A stretch of 31,422 nt of DNA from Hyphomicrobiales bacterium. GTDB taxonomy: Bacteria; Pseudomonadota; Alphaproteobacteria; Rhizobiales; Beijerinckiaceae. Positions 1-8,917 of this stretch are shown here, piece by piece. Every line of letters starts with the position of its first letter. Position 1 is the stretch's first letter. The stretch lies in NCBI GenBank assembly GCA_900299065.1, contig OMIJ01000218.1, forward strand, positions 1-31,422, in the 5' to 3' direction. The translations under genes were made by a program, and so were the position numbers. The notes under the pieces are model-generated. The model saw only the letters and a list, made by a program, of their open reading frames with translations, was not told the DNA's origin and ran no database searches.

Positions 1-433
1 ATTTAAGTCCGCCGACAAAAATCGCCAATTCACCGCGCTGCGCGCCATCAATGGCATTTGTGACTGGCGCCTCAAGAAAATCCAATCCCCGTTGATCAGC
101 GCTCTCGACCAATCTTTTGACCAGCGGCACAGAACTTGTGGATGTATCAATGATTGCGCCGCCTTGGCGCAAATGCGCGATGACACCATCCTCGCCCAAC
201 ATCACACTCTCAACTTGCACAGGGCCAGGCAAGGAGCTGATCACGACATCGGCTTGCGCCGCACCTTGTGCAAGAGAACCCGCCCATTGCGCCCCCAAAG
301 CGATCAGATTATCCGCTTTGCTACGATCTCGATCAAAGACGAGCATGGGATAACCAGCCTTGAGTAGATTGACCGCCATGGGATTGCCCATATTGCCAAT
401 GCCGACAAAAAACAGGCGGTGCTGGGTGCTCAT
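1..433 (-). CDS. beta-hydroxyacid dehydrogenase (3-hydroxyisobutyrate dehydrogenase / 6-PGDH-like), partial, C-terminus outside window
   Basis: The reverse strand reads from an ATG at 433 off the window edge, giving the first 144 residues. The start reads MSTQHRLFFVGIGNMGNPMA, the GxGxxG-type NAD(P) fold of the 3-hydroxyisobutyrate dehydrogenase/tartronate semialdehyde reductase family. Further on are the substrate-motif residues DTST and the family segment EAPVTNAIDGAQRGELAIFVGG. The helical C-terminal domain with the catalytic lysine is missing, so the substrate cannot be guessed. Enzymes of this family are cytoplasmic and oxidise or reduce short beta-hydroxy acids. The start lies 4 bp after the stop of the upstream methyltransferase gene, so the two are probably cotranscribed and translationally coupled. 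Confidence 0.88.
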   Translation of the reverse strand, partial: MSTQHRLFFVGIGNMGNPMAVNLLKAGYPMLVFDRDRSKADNLIALGAQWAGSLAQGAAQADVVISSLPGPVQVESVMLGEDGVIAHLRQGGAIIDTSTSSVPLVKRLVESADQRGLDFLEAPVTNAIDGAQRGELAIFVGGLK

Positions 434-437
434 CAGA

Positions 438-1148
438 TCAACTTTTTGCAAAACGAAGAAATTGCTTATGCTCTTGTTGTTCTGGCTTATAGCTAAAACC
501 ATATTCACTGAGCATAGCTTTCGCCTCTGCAAAGGAATAGGTGCGATAATGGGTCGATTGAGCCATGACCGTCGACTGGCCATCACGCAGATAATAATGT
601 TTTAAAAAGCCATGCTCATCAGGCTCAATCTTTTGCGCATAGATCATGCCATTTGAAATAGGGCGCTCATAATCATGATGCGGGCCTTGCACACCCAGCA
701 GCAATTGCCCCCCTGAACTTAAATGGCCCGCGAGACTATGCAGTCCTTTGCGATTAAGTCCGTCATCACGAATGTGGCTCACCATGAAAGGTTCTTTGTC
801 GCCATCAATCACAAAATACCAGACACCCCCATAGGAGAAAGCCATTTCGAATTGTTTGGCAAGCTTGAATTCGGTGATATTGGCGCAGAGCAAATTAATA
901 TTATGATGTGCCTGCAATCTGTGCTGCGCAATATTCAGCATGGCCTGTGTCAGATCCATGCCCGTCACGGAAATATTGGGTGCGCGCCTTGCAATCTCTT
1001 CGATGATGAGGCCTGTGCCGCAGCCAATCTCTAGAATATTGCGATAGCTTTGCTCCGTGAGCAAATGATCAACTATCTTTTGATAGTCATAATAGCCAGA
1101 TGTCATGATCAGGTCATAATAACCCGACATGTTTGTGTAATCACCCAT
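438..1148 (-). CDS. class I SAM-dependent methyltransferase
   Basis: A 236-residue protein with the Rossmann methyltransferase motif I at residues 38-46 (ILEIGCGTG). An acidic residue follows at the end of the second strand (VTGMDLTQAM, residues 61-70), as expected for binding the ribose of SAM. The fold should methylate a small molecule, but nothing fixes the substrate. The Tyr-rich N-terminus (YYDLIMTSGYYDY) resembles the 'YD.iy..YY..' start of many Methyltransf_25/11 proteins. It sits 4 bp upstream of the beta-hydroxyacid dehydrogenase gene. The ATG at 1148 has no good ribosome-binding site; an in-frame ATG at 1130 is an alternative start. Confidence 0.85.
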   Translation of the reverse strand: MGDYTNMSGYYDLIMTSGYYDYQKIVDHLLTEQSYRNILEIGCGTGLIIEEIARRAPNISVTGMDLTQAMLNIAQHRLQAHHNINLLCANITEFKLAKQFEMAFSYGGVWYFVIDGDKEPFMVSHIRDDGLNRKGLHSLAGHLSSGGQLLLGVQGPHHDYERPISNGMIYAQKIEPDEHGFLKHYYLRDGQSTVMAQSTHYRTYSFAEAKAMLSEYGFSYKPEQQEHKQFLRFAKS

Positions 1149-1318
1149 GGAGGGAGCTCAGCTCATTGAGGGAAGTGTTCGAATAGCGAAAGTTCAGGCA
1201 ATCTATAGCCAAGCCTTTGTAAGGTCAAGTCAATGGTAATTAAGGATGTTTCATCCCTTAGACCAAAAGAAACCTCTGTTCGCATTTCAGTTCTACCTTT
1301 GCATAGACAGGCTACACT
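1149..1318. other. 170-bp intergenic gap, no gene seen
   Basis: This stretch separates the AIM24-family gene from the methyltransferase gene, both on the minus strand. It probably holds the promoter of the methyltransferase/dehydrogenase pair. I see no strong terminator hairpin or clear sigma-70 boxes in it. Confidence 0.4.
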
Positions 1319-2101
1319 TCATACATCCGTGCCATTATCTGATTTCGTCTGTCCACTATTCAACATGCCCCCGAGCATACCGCCTATAATTGCAGCAGCA
1401 CCAGAGGAGGATCTTGAGTTTATTTCCCCGCGTTCGGGCAAATAGCGGCCAATCTCTTCTGCAAGATTCATAATCGGCATGCTCTGCAGCCAGACATGAC
1501 CTGGCCCCGTGAGACTGGCGAGAAACAGGCCTTCGCCACCAAAAAGAATATTCTTGAAACCGCTCACCATCTGAATATCAAATTCGACGCTGGGATCTTG
1601 CAAGCCAACATGTCCGGCATGAACAAGCAAACGCTCGCCGGGAGCCAAATCGCGCTCGATCAACTCGCCAGAGAGATCGAGCCAAACCATGCCAGGCCCC
1701 GTGACCTTTTGCAAAATGAACCCCTCACCACCAAACAGACCTGCGCCAAATCTGCGTTGCCAGGCGATTTCAAGCGTCACACTCTTTTGCGCGCATAAAA
1801 AGCTTTCCTTCCGGCATATCAGTGATTGGCCAGGTGCCAGCATTTGCGCAATGATCGTGCCGGGAAAACGCGGTGCAAAAGCAATATGTGAGTCCTGTTC
1901 CGCGATAAAATCCGTGACAAAGAAACTGCCGCCACCAAAACTACGCTTCAGCCCTTCTAAAATTCCACCGCCCGTATGCGTATCCATGCGAATTCCATCA
2001 CTCATCCACGCCATGGAATTGGTCTGGCTATAGATGACATCGCCCGCAGATAAATTAAGGGCCAGGGTCTGCATGATCGTGCCGTTGATTTCATAGTGCA
2101 T
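1319..2101 (-). CDS. AIM24 / TIGR00266 family protein
   Basis: A 260-residue glycine-rich beta protein. The start MHYEINGTIMQTLALNLSAG and the repeats FGGGSFF, FGAGLFGGEGFILQKVTGPG and ILFGGEGLFLASLTGPG are typical of the AIM24/TIGR00266 family. That family forms a trimer-like beta barrel related to tryptophan-attenuator proteins and has no settled function in bacteria. I chose the ATG at 2101 because it has a good ribosome-binding site (AAAGGGG, six bases upstream) and matches the family's usual start. The reading frame stays open to 2188, which would overlap the FkbM gene by 31 bp and add 29 residues unlike the family. The C-terminus is a low-complexity Gly/Ser/Ala segment ending in a polar tail. 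Confidence 0.85.
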   Translation of the reverse strand: MHYEINGTIMQTLALNLSAGDVIYSQTNSMAWMSDGIRMDTHTGGGILEGLKRSFGGGSFFVTDFIAEQDSHIAFAPRFPGTIIAQMLAPGQSLICRKESFLCAQKSVTLEIAWQRRFGAGLFGGEGFILQKVTGPGMVWLDLSGELIERDLAPGERLLVHAGHVGLQDPSVEFDIQMVSGFKNILFGGEGLFLASLTGPGHVWLQSMPIMNLAEEIGRYLPERGEINSRSSSGAAAIIGGMLGGMLNSGQTKSDNGTDV

Positions 2102-2157
2102 TTGAGACCCCTTTATAATCGCATGTGAGAAAAATGAGCGATTGTCTGAATCAGTCT

Positions 2158-2904
2158 TTATCGCCTCGCCAAAATCCAGCCGCGCCATTTCTCCTGATTA
2201 CGTAGATCAGTTTTGAACCCGGCCTTCGTCAACTGACCGATCAGATCAGCTAAAGAATAATCTGTGACGAGATCGAGATGATAGAGCACCAACATCATAT
2301 CCACTTTACGCAAGGTCTCAAGCGGTGTGGACATCAGAATCTGGAATTCAGCTCCTCCGCAATTGAATTTAATGAAATCGACATGATCAATCTTCTGGGC
2401 CTGCATAAAGCGATCCAGAGTCATGGCTTGCACAATCTCACCGCGGGCCGATAATTTCTTGGTGATCGTATGGCCCCAATTTTTGCGATCATGATGCAAG
2501 GTTATCTCACCCTCATGATCAGCCATGGCCAGATGAAAAACACTGATAGGCAAAGTGGGATTGAGCGCAGCATTCACTTTGAGATAATTAAAAGTCTCAC
2601 CACTCGCCTCAATCGCATAGACATGCCCAGCCTGGGCCTTGGAAGCAGCGAGCAAGGAAAATGTACCAATATGCGCGCCTATGTCGATCAGAACCGCATT
2701 TGGACTAGGTTTGAGTTCAGGCACGCCGGCAAAGAAAATATCATGATCGAAGGAATGAGCCAGCACGCTCTCATCGGCCGTGCGCCCGCGATAAGCGATT
2801 GTAAACGACCCAATCGACTGCATCTGCATCCGATAATTGGTCTCGCCGGGATGGAAAGCGGCCCAAGCATTACGCAAACGCCGTCTTAAATGCCATTTGA
2901 ACAT
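2158..2904 (-). CDS. FkbM-family methyltransferase
   Basis: A 248-residue protein with the FkbM SAM-binding motif at residues 71-80 (VLIDIGAHIG), followed by HVYAIEASGETFNYL, where the acidic residue would bind SAM. The second family block, normally IKIDVEGaE, reads HVDFIKFNCGGAEFQIL (174-190). The usual Asp and the Glu before Gly are therefore replaced by Asn and Gly. FkbM enzymes O-methylate sugars or polyketides, but the substrate here is unknown. The altered block may mean a changed or weakened activity. It is the first gene of the minus-strand group at the left end of the window and is followed 56 bp later by the AIM24-family gene. Confidence 0.85.
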   Translation of the reverse strand: MFKWHLRRRLRNAWAAFHPGETNYRMQMQSIGSFTIAYRGRTADESVLAHSFDHDIFFAGVPELKPSPNAVLIDIGAHIGTFSLLAASKAQAGHVYAIEASGETFNYLKVNAALNPTLPISVFHLAMADHEGEITLHHDRKNWGHTITKKLSARGEIVQAMTLDRFMQAQKIDHVDFIKFNCGGAEFQILMSTPLETLRKVDMMLVLYHLDLVTDYSLADLIGQLTKAGFKTDLRNQEKWRGWILARR

Positions 2905-3074
2905 GGATTTCTCAATTCCCGTATGATCTCCAAACTTGCAGTAGACTTAACAAAATCAGCAAAGAAGCACAATAAGCTCTCCTCTCAGGGCCTGTTTCTT
3001 GACTTAAGCGACAAAATCTCTGCTGATGGCACCCAAGATTCAATATCTATCAAACGACTATTGGCACGCACCAC

Positions 3075-3899
3075 ATGATAAGATCTCCCAGAGAGACAGG
3101 GCCCCAACGTATCAACTTGAGCGCCTGCCTTTTACTCGCCAGCCTACTTTTAAATTCGTCGCCAGCATGCAGTGAAACCATTGCTGTAGCGCATGCGGGT
3201 GCTGATGAATCATTTGCCAATCAGACTTTGACTTTGTTCTGGCCGGCTGTTCAGGCCAAAGCTACTTTGGTAATGATTCCTGGCGGACTGGGACATATCA
3301 ACCTGAAACCGGAAACTCAGGATTTGAAGCATCCTTTTTATCAAGGCTTGAAGAGCTTATCGAGCGCTTCCGTGATGGGCGGAAAAATCAATGTGGTGAT
3401 TTTCGATAATCCCACACAGCTGACATCAAGCAGAACCTATCCCGTCTCCCGCATGTCTGAGGATCATCTCTCGCGCATTGATGAGGTGATTCAATTTTAC
3501 CGACACAAGACTGCCAAACCCGTCTATTTACTGGGACACAGCAATGGTTCGATCAGCGTCACAGAATATTTGCGCTACAAGAAAAAGCGATCAATCAGCA
3601 AACCTGTCACAGGGCTCATTTTGAGTGGCGCAAGAAACGAAGCCTATCTTGATGAAAAAATAAATATTCGCACTCTGATCATTCATCATCAACAGGATGG
3701 TTGCATTAATACAACCCTTAAATCAGCCAAAGAACTTTACGGTGAATTAAGAAAGATCAATGGCGCGCGCACATCCTTTCGAGAAATTATTAATGGTAGC
3801 ACCAAGGGCGGAGATCCCTGCAATGGCGGCTTTCACATGTATTCGAATGGTGAACATGAATTTGCTCAGGCTCTAGCAGCCTTCATACTCAATCCATAG
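3075..3899 (+). CDS. secreted alpha/beta-hydrolase, hypothetical
   Basis: A 274-residue protein with an N-terminal signal peptide (hydrophobic segment about residues 15-32, probable cleavage near ACSET). The nucleophile elbow GHSNG places the catalytic Ser at residue 156. Plausible partners are Asp208 (HHQQDGC) and His261 (NGEHEF). An oxyanion-type segment, MIPGGLGH, lies at 67-74. Several cysteines in the C-terminal half could form disulfides in the periplasm. The substrate is unknown. The gene stands alone between minus-strand genes, is visibly more AT-rich than they are, and has only a weak ribosome-binding site. Its start is uncertain because no other Met lies within the first 60 residues. 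Confidence 0.75.
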   Translation: MIRSPRETGPQRINLSACLLLASLLLNSSPACSETIAVAHAGADESFANQTLTLFWPAVQAKATLVMIPGGLGHINLKPETQDLKHPFYQGLKSLSSASVMGGKINVVIFDNPTQLTSSRTYPVSRMSEDHLSRIDEVIQFYRHKTAKPVYLLGHSNGSISVTEYLRYKKKRSISKPVTGLILSGARNEAYLDEKINIRTLIIHHQQDGCINTTLKSAKELYGELRKINGARTSFREIINGSTKGGDPCNGGFHMYSNGEHEFAQALAAFILNP

Positions 3900-3910
3900 C
3901 ACGCAGACAT

Positions 3911-4624
3911 TCAGCGCTGATGATCAGAGCGCGAAAACGCGACACAAGCTTCAGCCAGCGCAAGAGTAGAATCAAGACAACGCGCATGATAGCGCGTTGC
4001 GGCAAAAGCCATGGGCAATTCCGTGCAAGCCAATAAAAGATCCGTGAGGCTCTGGGCCTCCAGCGCCGCGCCTGCTGCTTCAGCTGCTATTGTCGCCGAG
4101 GCATGATCTGCCCGTTTAATCGCTGCAATTGCCTGATCAATATAAATCTGCACATCTTCATCCGGAACGACGATCTCAAAGCCCTGCACGGCAAGACGGC
4201 GCGAGAAAAAACCACTGCGACATGTGCCGCGAGTGGCAAGCAGTGCAAGGCGTTTTGCACTTGCGCGCGCGTGCAGGGCTTGTGCCGTCGCATCGGCAAT
4301 ATGCAAGACCGGGACAGAGCAATTTTGCGCAAGCCTCTCATACCAATGATGCGCTGTGACACAGGCTATCGCAATGCCGGCAACCCCCGCGCCCTGCAAA
4401 CTCGCCATCCCCTGCTGCATGGCATCTAATGGCTCATCCGTGCCAGCAAAAATCGGTGCCACGCGATCAGGAATTTGTGGCACATTATAAATGATCATGG
4501 GCACATGATCCTGATCTGCCTGCACAGGATTGGCCGCAAGCACTTTGGCAAGAAAATCAAGCGTCGCCGCTGGGCCCATGCCGCCCAGCACACCCATTAA
4601 TCGCAAACTTGGTACGGCGCTCAT
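3911..4624 (-). CDS. aspartate/glutamate racemase family protein
   Basis: A 237-residue PLP-independent racemase of the Asp/Glu family. It has the N-terminal signature GVLGGMGPAAT and the two catalytic cysteines: the first in CVTAHHW (about residue 88) and the second in LACTELPMA (about residue 200). The first motif is usually CNTAH; Asn is replaced by Val here, so substrate range may differ. It would interconvert L- and D-amino acids in the cytoplasm. The ATG at 4624 is used here; a GTG at 4627 is in frame just before it. The gene starts 4-7 bp after the stop of the PLP desulfhydrase gene and ends the GGT-desulfhydrase-racemase operon. Confidence 0.85.
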   Translation of the reverse strand: MSAVPSLRLMGVLGGMGPAATLDFLAKVLAANPVQADQDHVPMIIYNVPQIPDRVAPIFAGTDEPLDAMQQGMASLQGAGVAGIAIACVTAHHWYERLAQNCSVPVLHIADATAQALHARASAKRLALLATRGTCRSGFFSRRLAVQGFEIVVPDEDVQIYIDQAIAAIKRADHASATIAAEAAGAALEAQSLTDLLLACTELPMAFAATRYHARCLDSTLALAEACVAFSRSDHQR

Positions 4625-4631
4625 CACCAGC

Positions 4632-5633
4632 TCAATTCAGATGAAAAGCATGCGTATAGCCAAACAGGCCAGCCGATCCCCCCGTATGCACAAAGACAAC
4701 ATTTTCATCTTTCTTGAAATAGCCTTGTCGCACTAGGCTAATCAGACCTGCCATGGCTTTACCCGTATAGACAGGATCAAGGAAAAGGCCTTCATATTGG
4801 GCGGTCAATTGCACCGCTTCAATCATCTGCTCCGTAGGCATGCCATAGCCAGGCCCTACATAATCCGAATTAACGCGCACAGCGGACGGATCAACACCGG
4901 TCTTCAATCCCAGATAAGCCGCCGTTCTCTGCACCAAGCCATTGACCAATTCTATCTGCTTTTCGCGCGGCATACGCACACTAATGCCCAAAACTGGAAT
5001 TTGGCTATTCGTGCCTTCCATGCCCACGACAAGACCGGCCTGTGTGCCGGTACTGCCCGTGCCATGCACAACATGATCAATCTTCAAACCAAGGTCATTG
5101 GCTTGCGTGACCAATTCCATCGCACAATTGACATAGCCCAGCGCCCCAACAGGATTCGAGCCGCCACCGGGGATCACATATGGCTTGTGTCCCTCGGCCC
5201 GCAATTGCTTGGCGCGCTCTTCAATCGCCTCTTGCATATTTGTGCCACCGGGGCGGTATTCGAGACTGGCGCCCATTAAGCGATCAAGAAATACATTGCC
5301 ATTATTCAAATATTCTTCTTCCGGCGATGTCAGCCTATGCTCCAATATGCCGGTGCATTTCATACCAAGACGCGCGGCCGCCGCAATGGTCTGGCGCACA
5401 TGATTGGATTGCACAGCACCCTGTGTCACCACATGATCTGCACCCTGCGCCACAGCCTCGCCCATCAGAAATTCGAGCTTGCGTGTTTTATTGCCCCCTG
5501 AAGCAAGCCCCGTGCAATCATCGCGCTTGATCCATAATTTTGGCCCGCCCAAATGCGCCGACAAGCGCTCCATAGGCTCAAGCGGGGTTGGTGCATGACA
5601 TAATTTCACCCGCGGGAATTGCGACAGTTTCAT
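4632..5633 (-). CDS. D-cysteine desulfhydrase / L-cysteate sulfo-lyase family PLP enzyme
   Basis: A 333-residue fold-type II PLP enzyme of the ACC deaminase/D-cysteine desulfhydrase family. The PLP lysine is K49 in GGNKTRKLEF, followed by QSNHVRQT and the phosphate-binding loop GTGSTGTQAG. Members split D-cysteine to pyruvate, ammonia and sulfide (DcyD), split L-cysteate to pyruvate, ammonia and sulfite (CuyA), or deaminate ACC. The run TNSQIPVLGISVR..REKQ is like the DcyD/CuyA branch, but I cannot choose between these by eye. A strong ribosome-binding site (GGAG) precedes the ATG. It is the middle gene of an operon with gamma-glutamyltransferase and a racemase, which favours a cysteine-derived D- or L-amino acid as substrate. 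Confidence 0.88.
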   Translation of the reverse strand: MKLSQFPRVKLCHAPTPLEPMERLSAHLGGPKLWIKRDDCTGLASGGNKTRKLEFLMGEAVAQGADHVVTQGAVQSNHVRQTIAAAARLGMKCTGILEHRLTSPEEEYLNNGNVFLDRLMGASLEYRPGGTNMQEAIEERAKQLRAEGHKPYVIPGGGSNPVGALGYVNCAMELVTQANDLGLKIDHVVHGTGSTGTQAGLVVGMEGTNSQIPVLGISVRMPREKQIELVNGLVQRTAAYLGLKTGVDPSAVRVNSDYVGPGYGMPTEQMIEAVQLTAQYEGLFLDPVYTGKAMAGLISLVRQGYFKKDENVVFVHTGGSAGLFGYTHAFHLN

Positions 5634-5683
5634 CTCTCACTCCATTTCAGCGCCGAACTTCCTTGTCCAGCAATCATCACATC

Positions 5684-7234
5684 TCAAGCAGCAGGAATGG
5701 CTGCGGCCCAGGGCGAGCCGACATCGCCAATTCCCGCAAAGCCATTCGGCTCTTTCTGAATCAGGCTTGGGCAAGCATAATTGACCGGAAACACATTATT
5801 GCTGATCAGATCGACATGATGACCAGCTGCCCTCAAGGCCTCGATAATCTTGCTGTCCAATCGCGGATCAGCATCCACCTTGCCTGTACCAGAGGCATCA
5901 ATACGCGGATGATGTGCTGCATGCTCGACATTCATGCCAAAATCAAGAGAGAAGGAAAGTAATTGCAGCACCGCAGGCATAATGCGCCGCCCGCCCGATG
6001 CACCTGTTGCCAAAATGGGCGTGCCATCCCGCGCTGCAATCACCGGACACATATTGGTAAGCGGGCGCTTATTGGCGCCAATCGAATTGGCATGTCCCGG
6101 CCTTGGATCAAACCAGAACATGCCATTGTTCATCATAATGCCGGTCTTTGGTAGCACAACACAGCTGCCAAAAATGGACAACAATGTGTTGGTGACACTT
6201 ACCATAGTGCCTTCACGATCCACTGCCACCAAATGCGTGGTGCAGGTCTCTGCTTTTGAGACATCGCCAAGTCCCGCAAGCCTTTCCTGATAAGCAGCTG
6301 TCAAAAGATCGGCATAAGCGGTGAAGGTTTTTGCTTGCGGATGAGCGCCCAGATCCATCGCCTGCAACTCACCCAGCACACGCGCCAATGTCGGGCCTGC
6401 CGACAGACCGGGCACGGCCTGAATGATATGACCGCGATAGGGAATCTCCAACGGATCGAGAATCTGCGCCTGATAGCGCGCCAAATCTTCTGCGCCTAAA
6501 AAGCTACCCATGGCGGCACAATCGGCGATGATATCGCGCGCAATGTCCCCTTCGTAAAAATCGCGCCGTCCGGCTGATGCCAATTGACGCATTGTATCTG
6601 CCAAGTGCCCCTGTTTGATAAATTGCATGGGCAGGCCAGCCACGGGCGGCAGCCCATCAGGCAGATAAATATCGCGGCTCGTCTGATAGCGCCGCAGCCC
6701 TGCGGCATGATTGGCTATGCGCAGTGAACTGAACCAATCAATCGGCAGACCCTGATCGGCCAGCGCAATCGCAGGTGCCAAAACATCAGCCCATTTCATT
6801 CGTCCCCATTTTTCTTGCGCAAGACCTAAACCATCCACAGCGCCAGGCGTCGCAAAGGACAAAGGACCATGCGCATTGCGTCCTTCAAGAACGGCAGGCC
6901 AGGAGAAGAGATCTTTCGTCTCCCCGCTCACCAAAGGATAGGCCGAGGGATCTGTCTTAAGCGGGGAAATGGGTCCAAAGGATATTACCTTCGCGCGCTT
7001 CTCTCCGGCTCTGTGCACCAGCATGAAGCCGCAGCCGCCCAAGCCGCTATTGCCAGGTTCAATCGTCGCCAGCGCGAATGCAGTAGCAACCGCCGCATCC
7101 ACAGCATTGCCGCCCGCCGCCAATATATTGGCGCCAATCTGACTGGCCGTGCCCACTTGAGAGGCAACTACACCCTTTGACGAGCGCGCTGGCGTCTTCT
7201 GAACCGTCCAATTTTGAGTGTTATGGCTTATCAT
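5684..7234 (-). CDS. ggt: gamma-glutamyltransferase family protein
   Basis: A 516-residue Ntn-hydrolase of the gamma-glutamyltranspeptidase family. The self-cleavage site and nucleophile are visible as CTTHLVAVD with Thr333, followed by SVTNTLLSIFGS. The active-site loop GASGGRRI lies near residues 411-418. The N-terminal half carries GGNAVDAAVATAFALATIEP, also typical. There is no signal peptide, whereas enterobacterial GGT is periplasmic, so this copy is probably cytoplasmic. It would hydrolyse or transfer gamma-glutamyl groups from glutathione-like compounds or imported gamma-glutamyl amides. It is the first gene of a three-gene minus-strand operon (50 bp to the next gene), divergent from the peptide ABC importer. 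Confidence 0.93.
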   Translation of the reverse strand: MISHNTQNWTVQKTPARSSKGVVASQVGTASQIGANILAAGGNAVDAAVATAFALATIEPGNSGLGGCGFMLVHRAGEKRAKVISFGPISPLKTDPSAYPLVSGETKDLFSWPAVLEGRNAHGPLSFATPGAVDGLGLAQEKWGRMKWADVLAPAIALADQGLPIDWFSSLRIANHAAGLRRYQTSRDIYLPDGLPPVAGLPMQFIKQGHLADTMRQLASAGRRDFYEGDIARDIIADCAAMGSFLGAEDLARYQAQILDPLEIPYRGHIIQAVPGLSAGPTLARVLGELQAMDLGAHPQAKTFTAYADLLTAAYQERLAGLGDVSKAETCTTHLVAVDREGTMVSVTNTLLSIFGSCVVLPKTGIMMNNGMFWFDPRPGHANSIGANKRPLTNMCPVIAARDGTPILATGASGGRRIMPAVLQLLSFSLDFGMNVEHAAHHPRIDASGTGKVDADPRLDSKIIEALRAAGHHVDLISNNVFPVNYACPSLIQKEPNGFAGIGDVGSPWAAAIPAA

Positions 7235-7343
7235 GGGCTCTTTCTCGGCACGCAGCTGACAAATTTAGTCTTTGACACAGGATCTGCCTATTGTCTTCTG
7301 GCGAACGCAGGTTGCCAAGTGAGCAAGCAGATTTTAAGGTGAG
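7235..7343. promoter_or_regulatory. divergent promoter region between ggt operon and peptide importer
   Basis: These 109 bp lie between two outward-facing operons and must carry both promoters. A TTGACA box on the plus strand at 7272-7277 could be a -35 element for the importer, but no convincing -10 sits at the right distance. I see no clear operator repeat. Confidence 0.4.
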
Positions 7344-8876
7344 ATGATGAAATTTTTGGGGGATATCATGAAACTGCATAAGTTGGGATTAGCGCTGATC
7401 ACGGGCCTTGCTCTTGCCAGCACCTCAGCCCTGACGCAAGTCTCGGCACAAACAAAAGACGCCTTGTCGATTGACCTGCCCAATGAGCCGGGCAATCTCG
7501 ACCCGCACGGGCAATATGACACCGATAGCTATGGTGTCTATCGCAATATTTTCGACAATCTCGTCACCCGTGACGTGTCTGGCAAGATTATCCCCAAAGT
7601 CGCGACCAGCTGGACTTATGCCAGCGATACTGTGCTGGATTTCACTTTGCGCAGCGATATTAAATTTCATGATGGCACACCGCTGACTGCAGAAGATGTG
7701 GCGTTCAGCATTACGCGCATCATCAATCCTGCCTTCAAGAGCCCGCAATTGGCCAATTTCAATTCCATCACCAAAGCAGAGGTGACCGGCCCCGGCAAAG
7801 TGCGCGTGACAACCGCCAGCCCCTATCCTGTTTTGCTGGCGCAATTGGTCAATATGTCGATTGTACCCAAAGCCTATGTTGAAAAAGTGGGCGATGTGCA
7901 ATTCAACCTGCAGCCCATTGGCAGCGGCCCCTATAAATTCTCGTCCTGGCAAAAGGGCGCTCGCGTCGTTCTGGAAGCTAACGACACATATTGGGAAGGT
8001 AAGCCGCCCTTCAAAACGGTCACCTTTAACAATGTGCCCAATACAGCCACACGTATTGCTGATTTGAAAACCGGCCGCGCTGATATCATCCGCTTCCTCA
8101 CTGCTGATGATGCTGTGCAGATCAAGGCCGATCCTGCTCTCAAATTGCTCACTGCAGAAACCGAGCGCATTGGCTATCTCTTCGTCAATGCCCTTGCCAC
8201 ACCCACCAAGGATGTGCGCGTGCGCAAAGCCATTGCCATGGGCATTGATCGCAATCTGATCATCTCGGCTCTGCTGGGTGGTTATGGCAAGCAGGTGGAT
8301 ATTATCGGCGCGCCTTCCATCTTCGGCTATACACCCGATGTGAAGGGCTATCCCTTCGATCCGGCTGGTGCCAGGGAATTACTGAAGCAAGCAGGCGCTG
8401 TTGGTGCCGAGCTGACCTTCCTCACCTCACCTGCTTATGATCAGCGCATTGTGCAGGCTATTCAGCAAATGCTTAATGACATTGGCTTGAAGGTGACCAT
8501 TTCCAGCTCAGATCAGCGCACCTTCCTGCAAAAGCGTCAGGGCAATCCTGAAGAAGCCGGCAGCCTTGCTTATGGCGTATGGTCCTGCGCCTGTCAGGAT
8601 GAAGACGGGATTATCCTGCCCCTGTTCAAGACAGGCACCATCTGGTCAAAATATTCGAACCCCGAATTTGACAAGGCTGTGACTGCCGCACGCGAAACTT
8701 TGAAAGAAGATGAGCGATTGAAGAATTACGCCAAGGCCCATGCCTTCATCAAGGAAGATGTACCCGGAGTTGGCCTCTATCAATTTGTTGCGCTCTATGC
8801 CTCGCGCAAGGAATTGCAATGGACCCCCACAGCCAATGAGGCCTTCTTCATCAATCAGATGAAATGGCAGAATTGA
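7344..8876 (+). CDS. peptide-type (family 5) ABC transporter substrate-binding protein
   Basis: A 510-residue periplasmic binding protein of the SBP_bac_5 family (DppA/OppA/NikA-like). A signal peptide runs through LALASTSALTQVSAQ. The mature start is the family-typical LSIDLPNEPGNLDPHGQYD, followed by FHDGTPLTAEDVAFSITRI. It has no lipobox, so it should be free in the periplasm. Three starts are possible: ATG 7344, ATG 7347 (better spaced from AAGG at 7337) and ATG 7368 (preceded by GGGGGA). All leave the signal peptide intact. It is the first gene of a seven-gene importer operon and is separated from the permease genes by a strong hairpin. The ligand is unknown; the family carries peptides, opines, glutathione and nickel chelates. 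Confidence 0.93.
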   Translation: MMKFLGDIMKLHKLGLALITGLALASTSALTQVSAQTKDALSIDLPNEPGNLDPHGQYDTDSYGVYRNIFDNLVTRDVSGKIIPKVATSWTYASDTVLDFTLRSDIKFHDGTPLTAEDVAFSITRIINPAFKSPQLANFNSITKAEVTGPGKVRVTTASPYPVLLAQLVNMSIVPKAYVEKVGDVQFNLQPIGSGPYKFSSWQKGARVVLEANDTYWEGKPPFKTVTFNNVPNTATRIADLKTGRADIIRFLTADDAVQIKADPALKLLTAETERIGYLFVNALATPTKDVRVRKAIAMGIDRNLIISALLGGYGKQVDIIGAPSIFGYTPDVKGYPFDPAGARELLKQAGAVGAELTFLTSPAYDQRIVQAIQQMLNDIGLKVTISSSDQRTFLQKRQGNPEEAGSLAYGVWSCACQDEDGIILPLFKTGTIWSKYSNPEFDKAVTAARETLKEDERLKNYAKAHAFIKEDVPGVGLYQFVALYASRKELQWTPTANEAFFINQMKWQN

Positions 8877-8890
8877 TCTGAGTCTCACAA

Positions 8891-8917
8891 AGGGTGCGAT
8901 TATAAAAATCGCACCCT
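8891..8917 (+). terminator. intercistronic hairpin (mRNA-stabilising or attenuating), 11-bp stem
   Basis: AGGGTGCGATT (8891-8901) and its exact complement (8907-8917) enclose a 5-base loop. No T-run follows, so it is not a standard intrinsic terminator. It sits between the binding-protein gene and the permease genes, and its 3' arm touches the permease ribosome-binding site (AGGAG, 8918-8922). Such hairpins usually protect the upstream mRNA or limit downstream expression, giving excess binding protein. Confidence 0.75.

Noticed and set aside
2890..3078. Plus-strand frame of 62 codons ending in an ATGA overlap with the secreted hydrolase
   Set aside because: It overlaps the start of the FkbM gene on the other strand, has no ribosome site and no recognisable protein features. 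The ATGA overlap is probably chance.
7272..7277. TTGACA as a defined promoter for the peptide importer
   Set aside because: No matching -10 box lies 16-18 bp downstream, so I mention it only as part of the divergent region.
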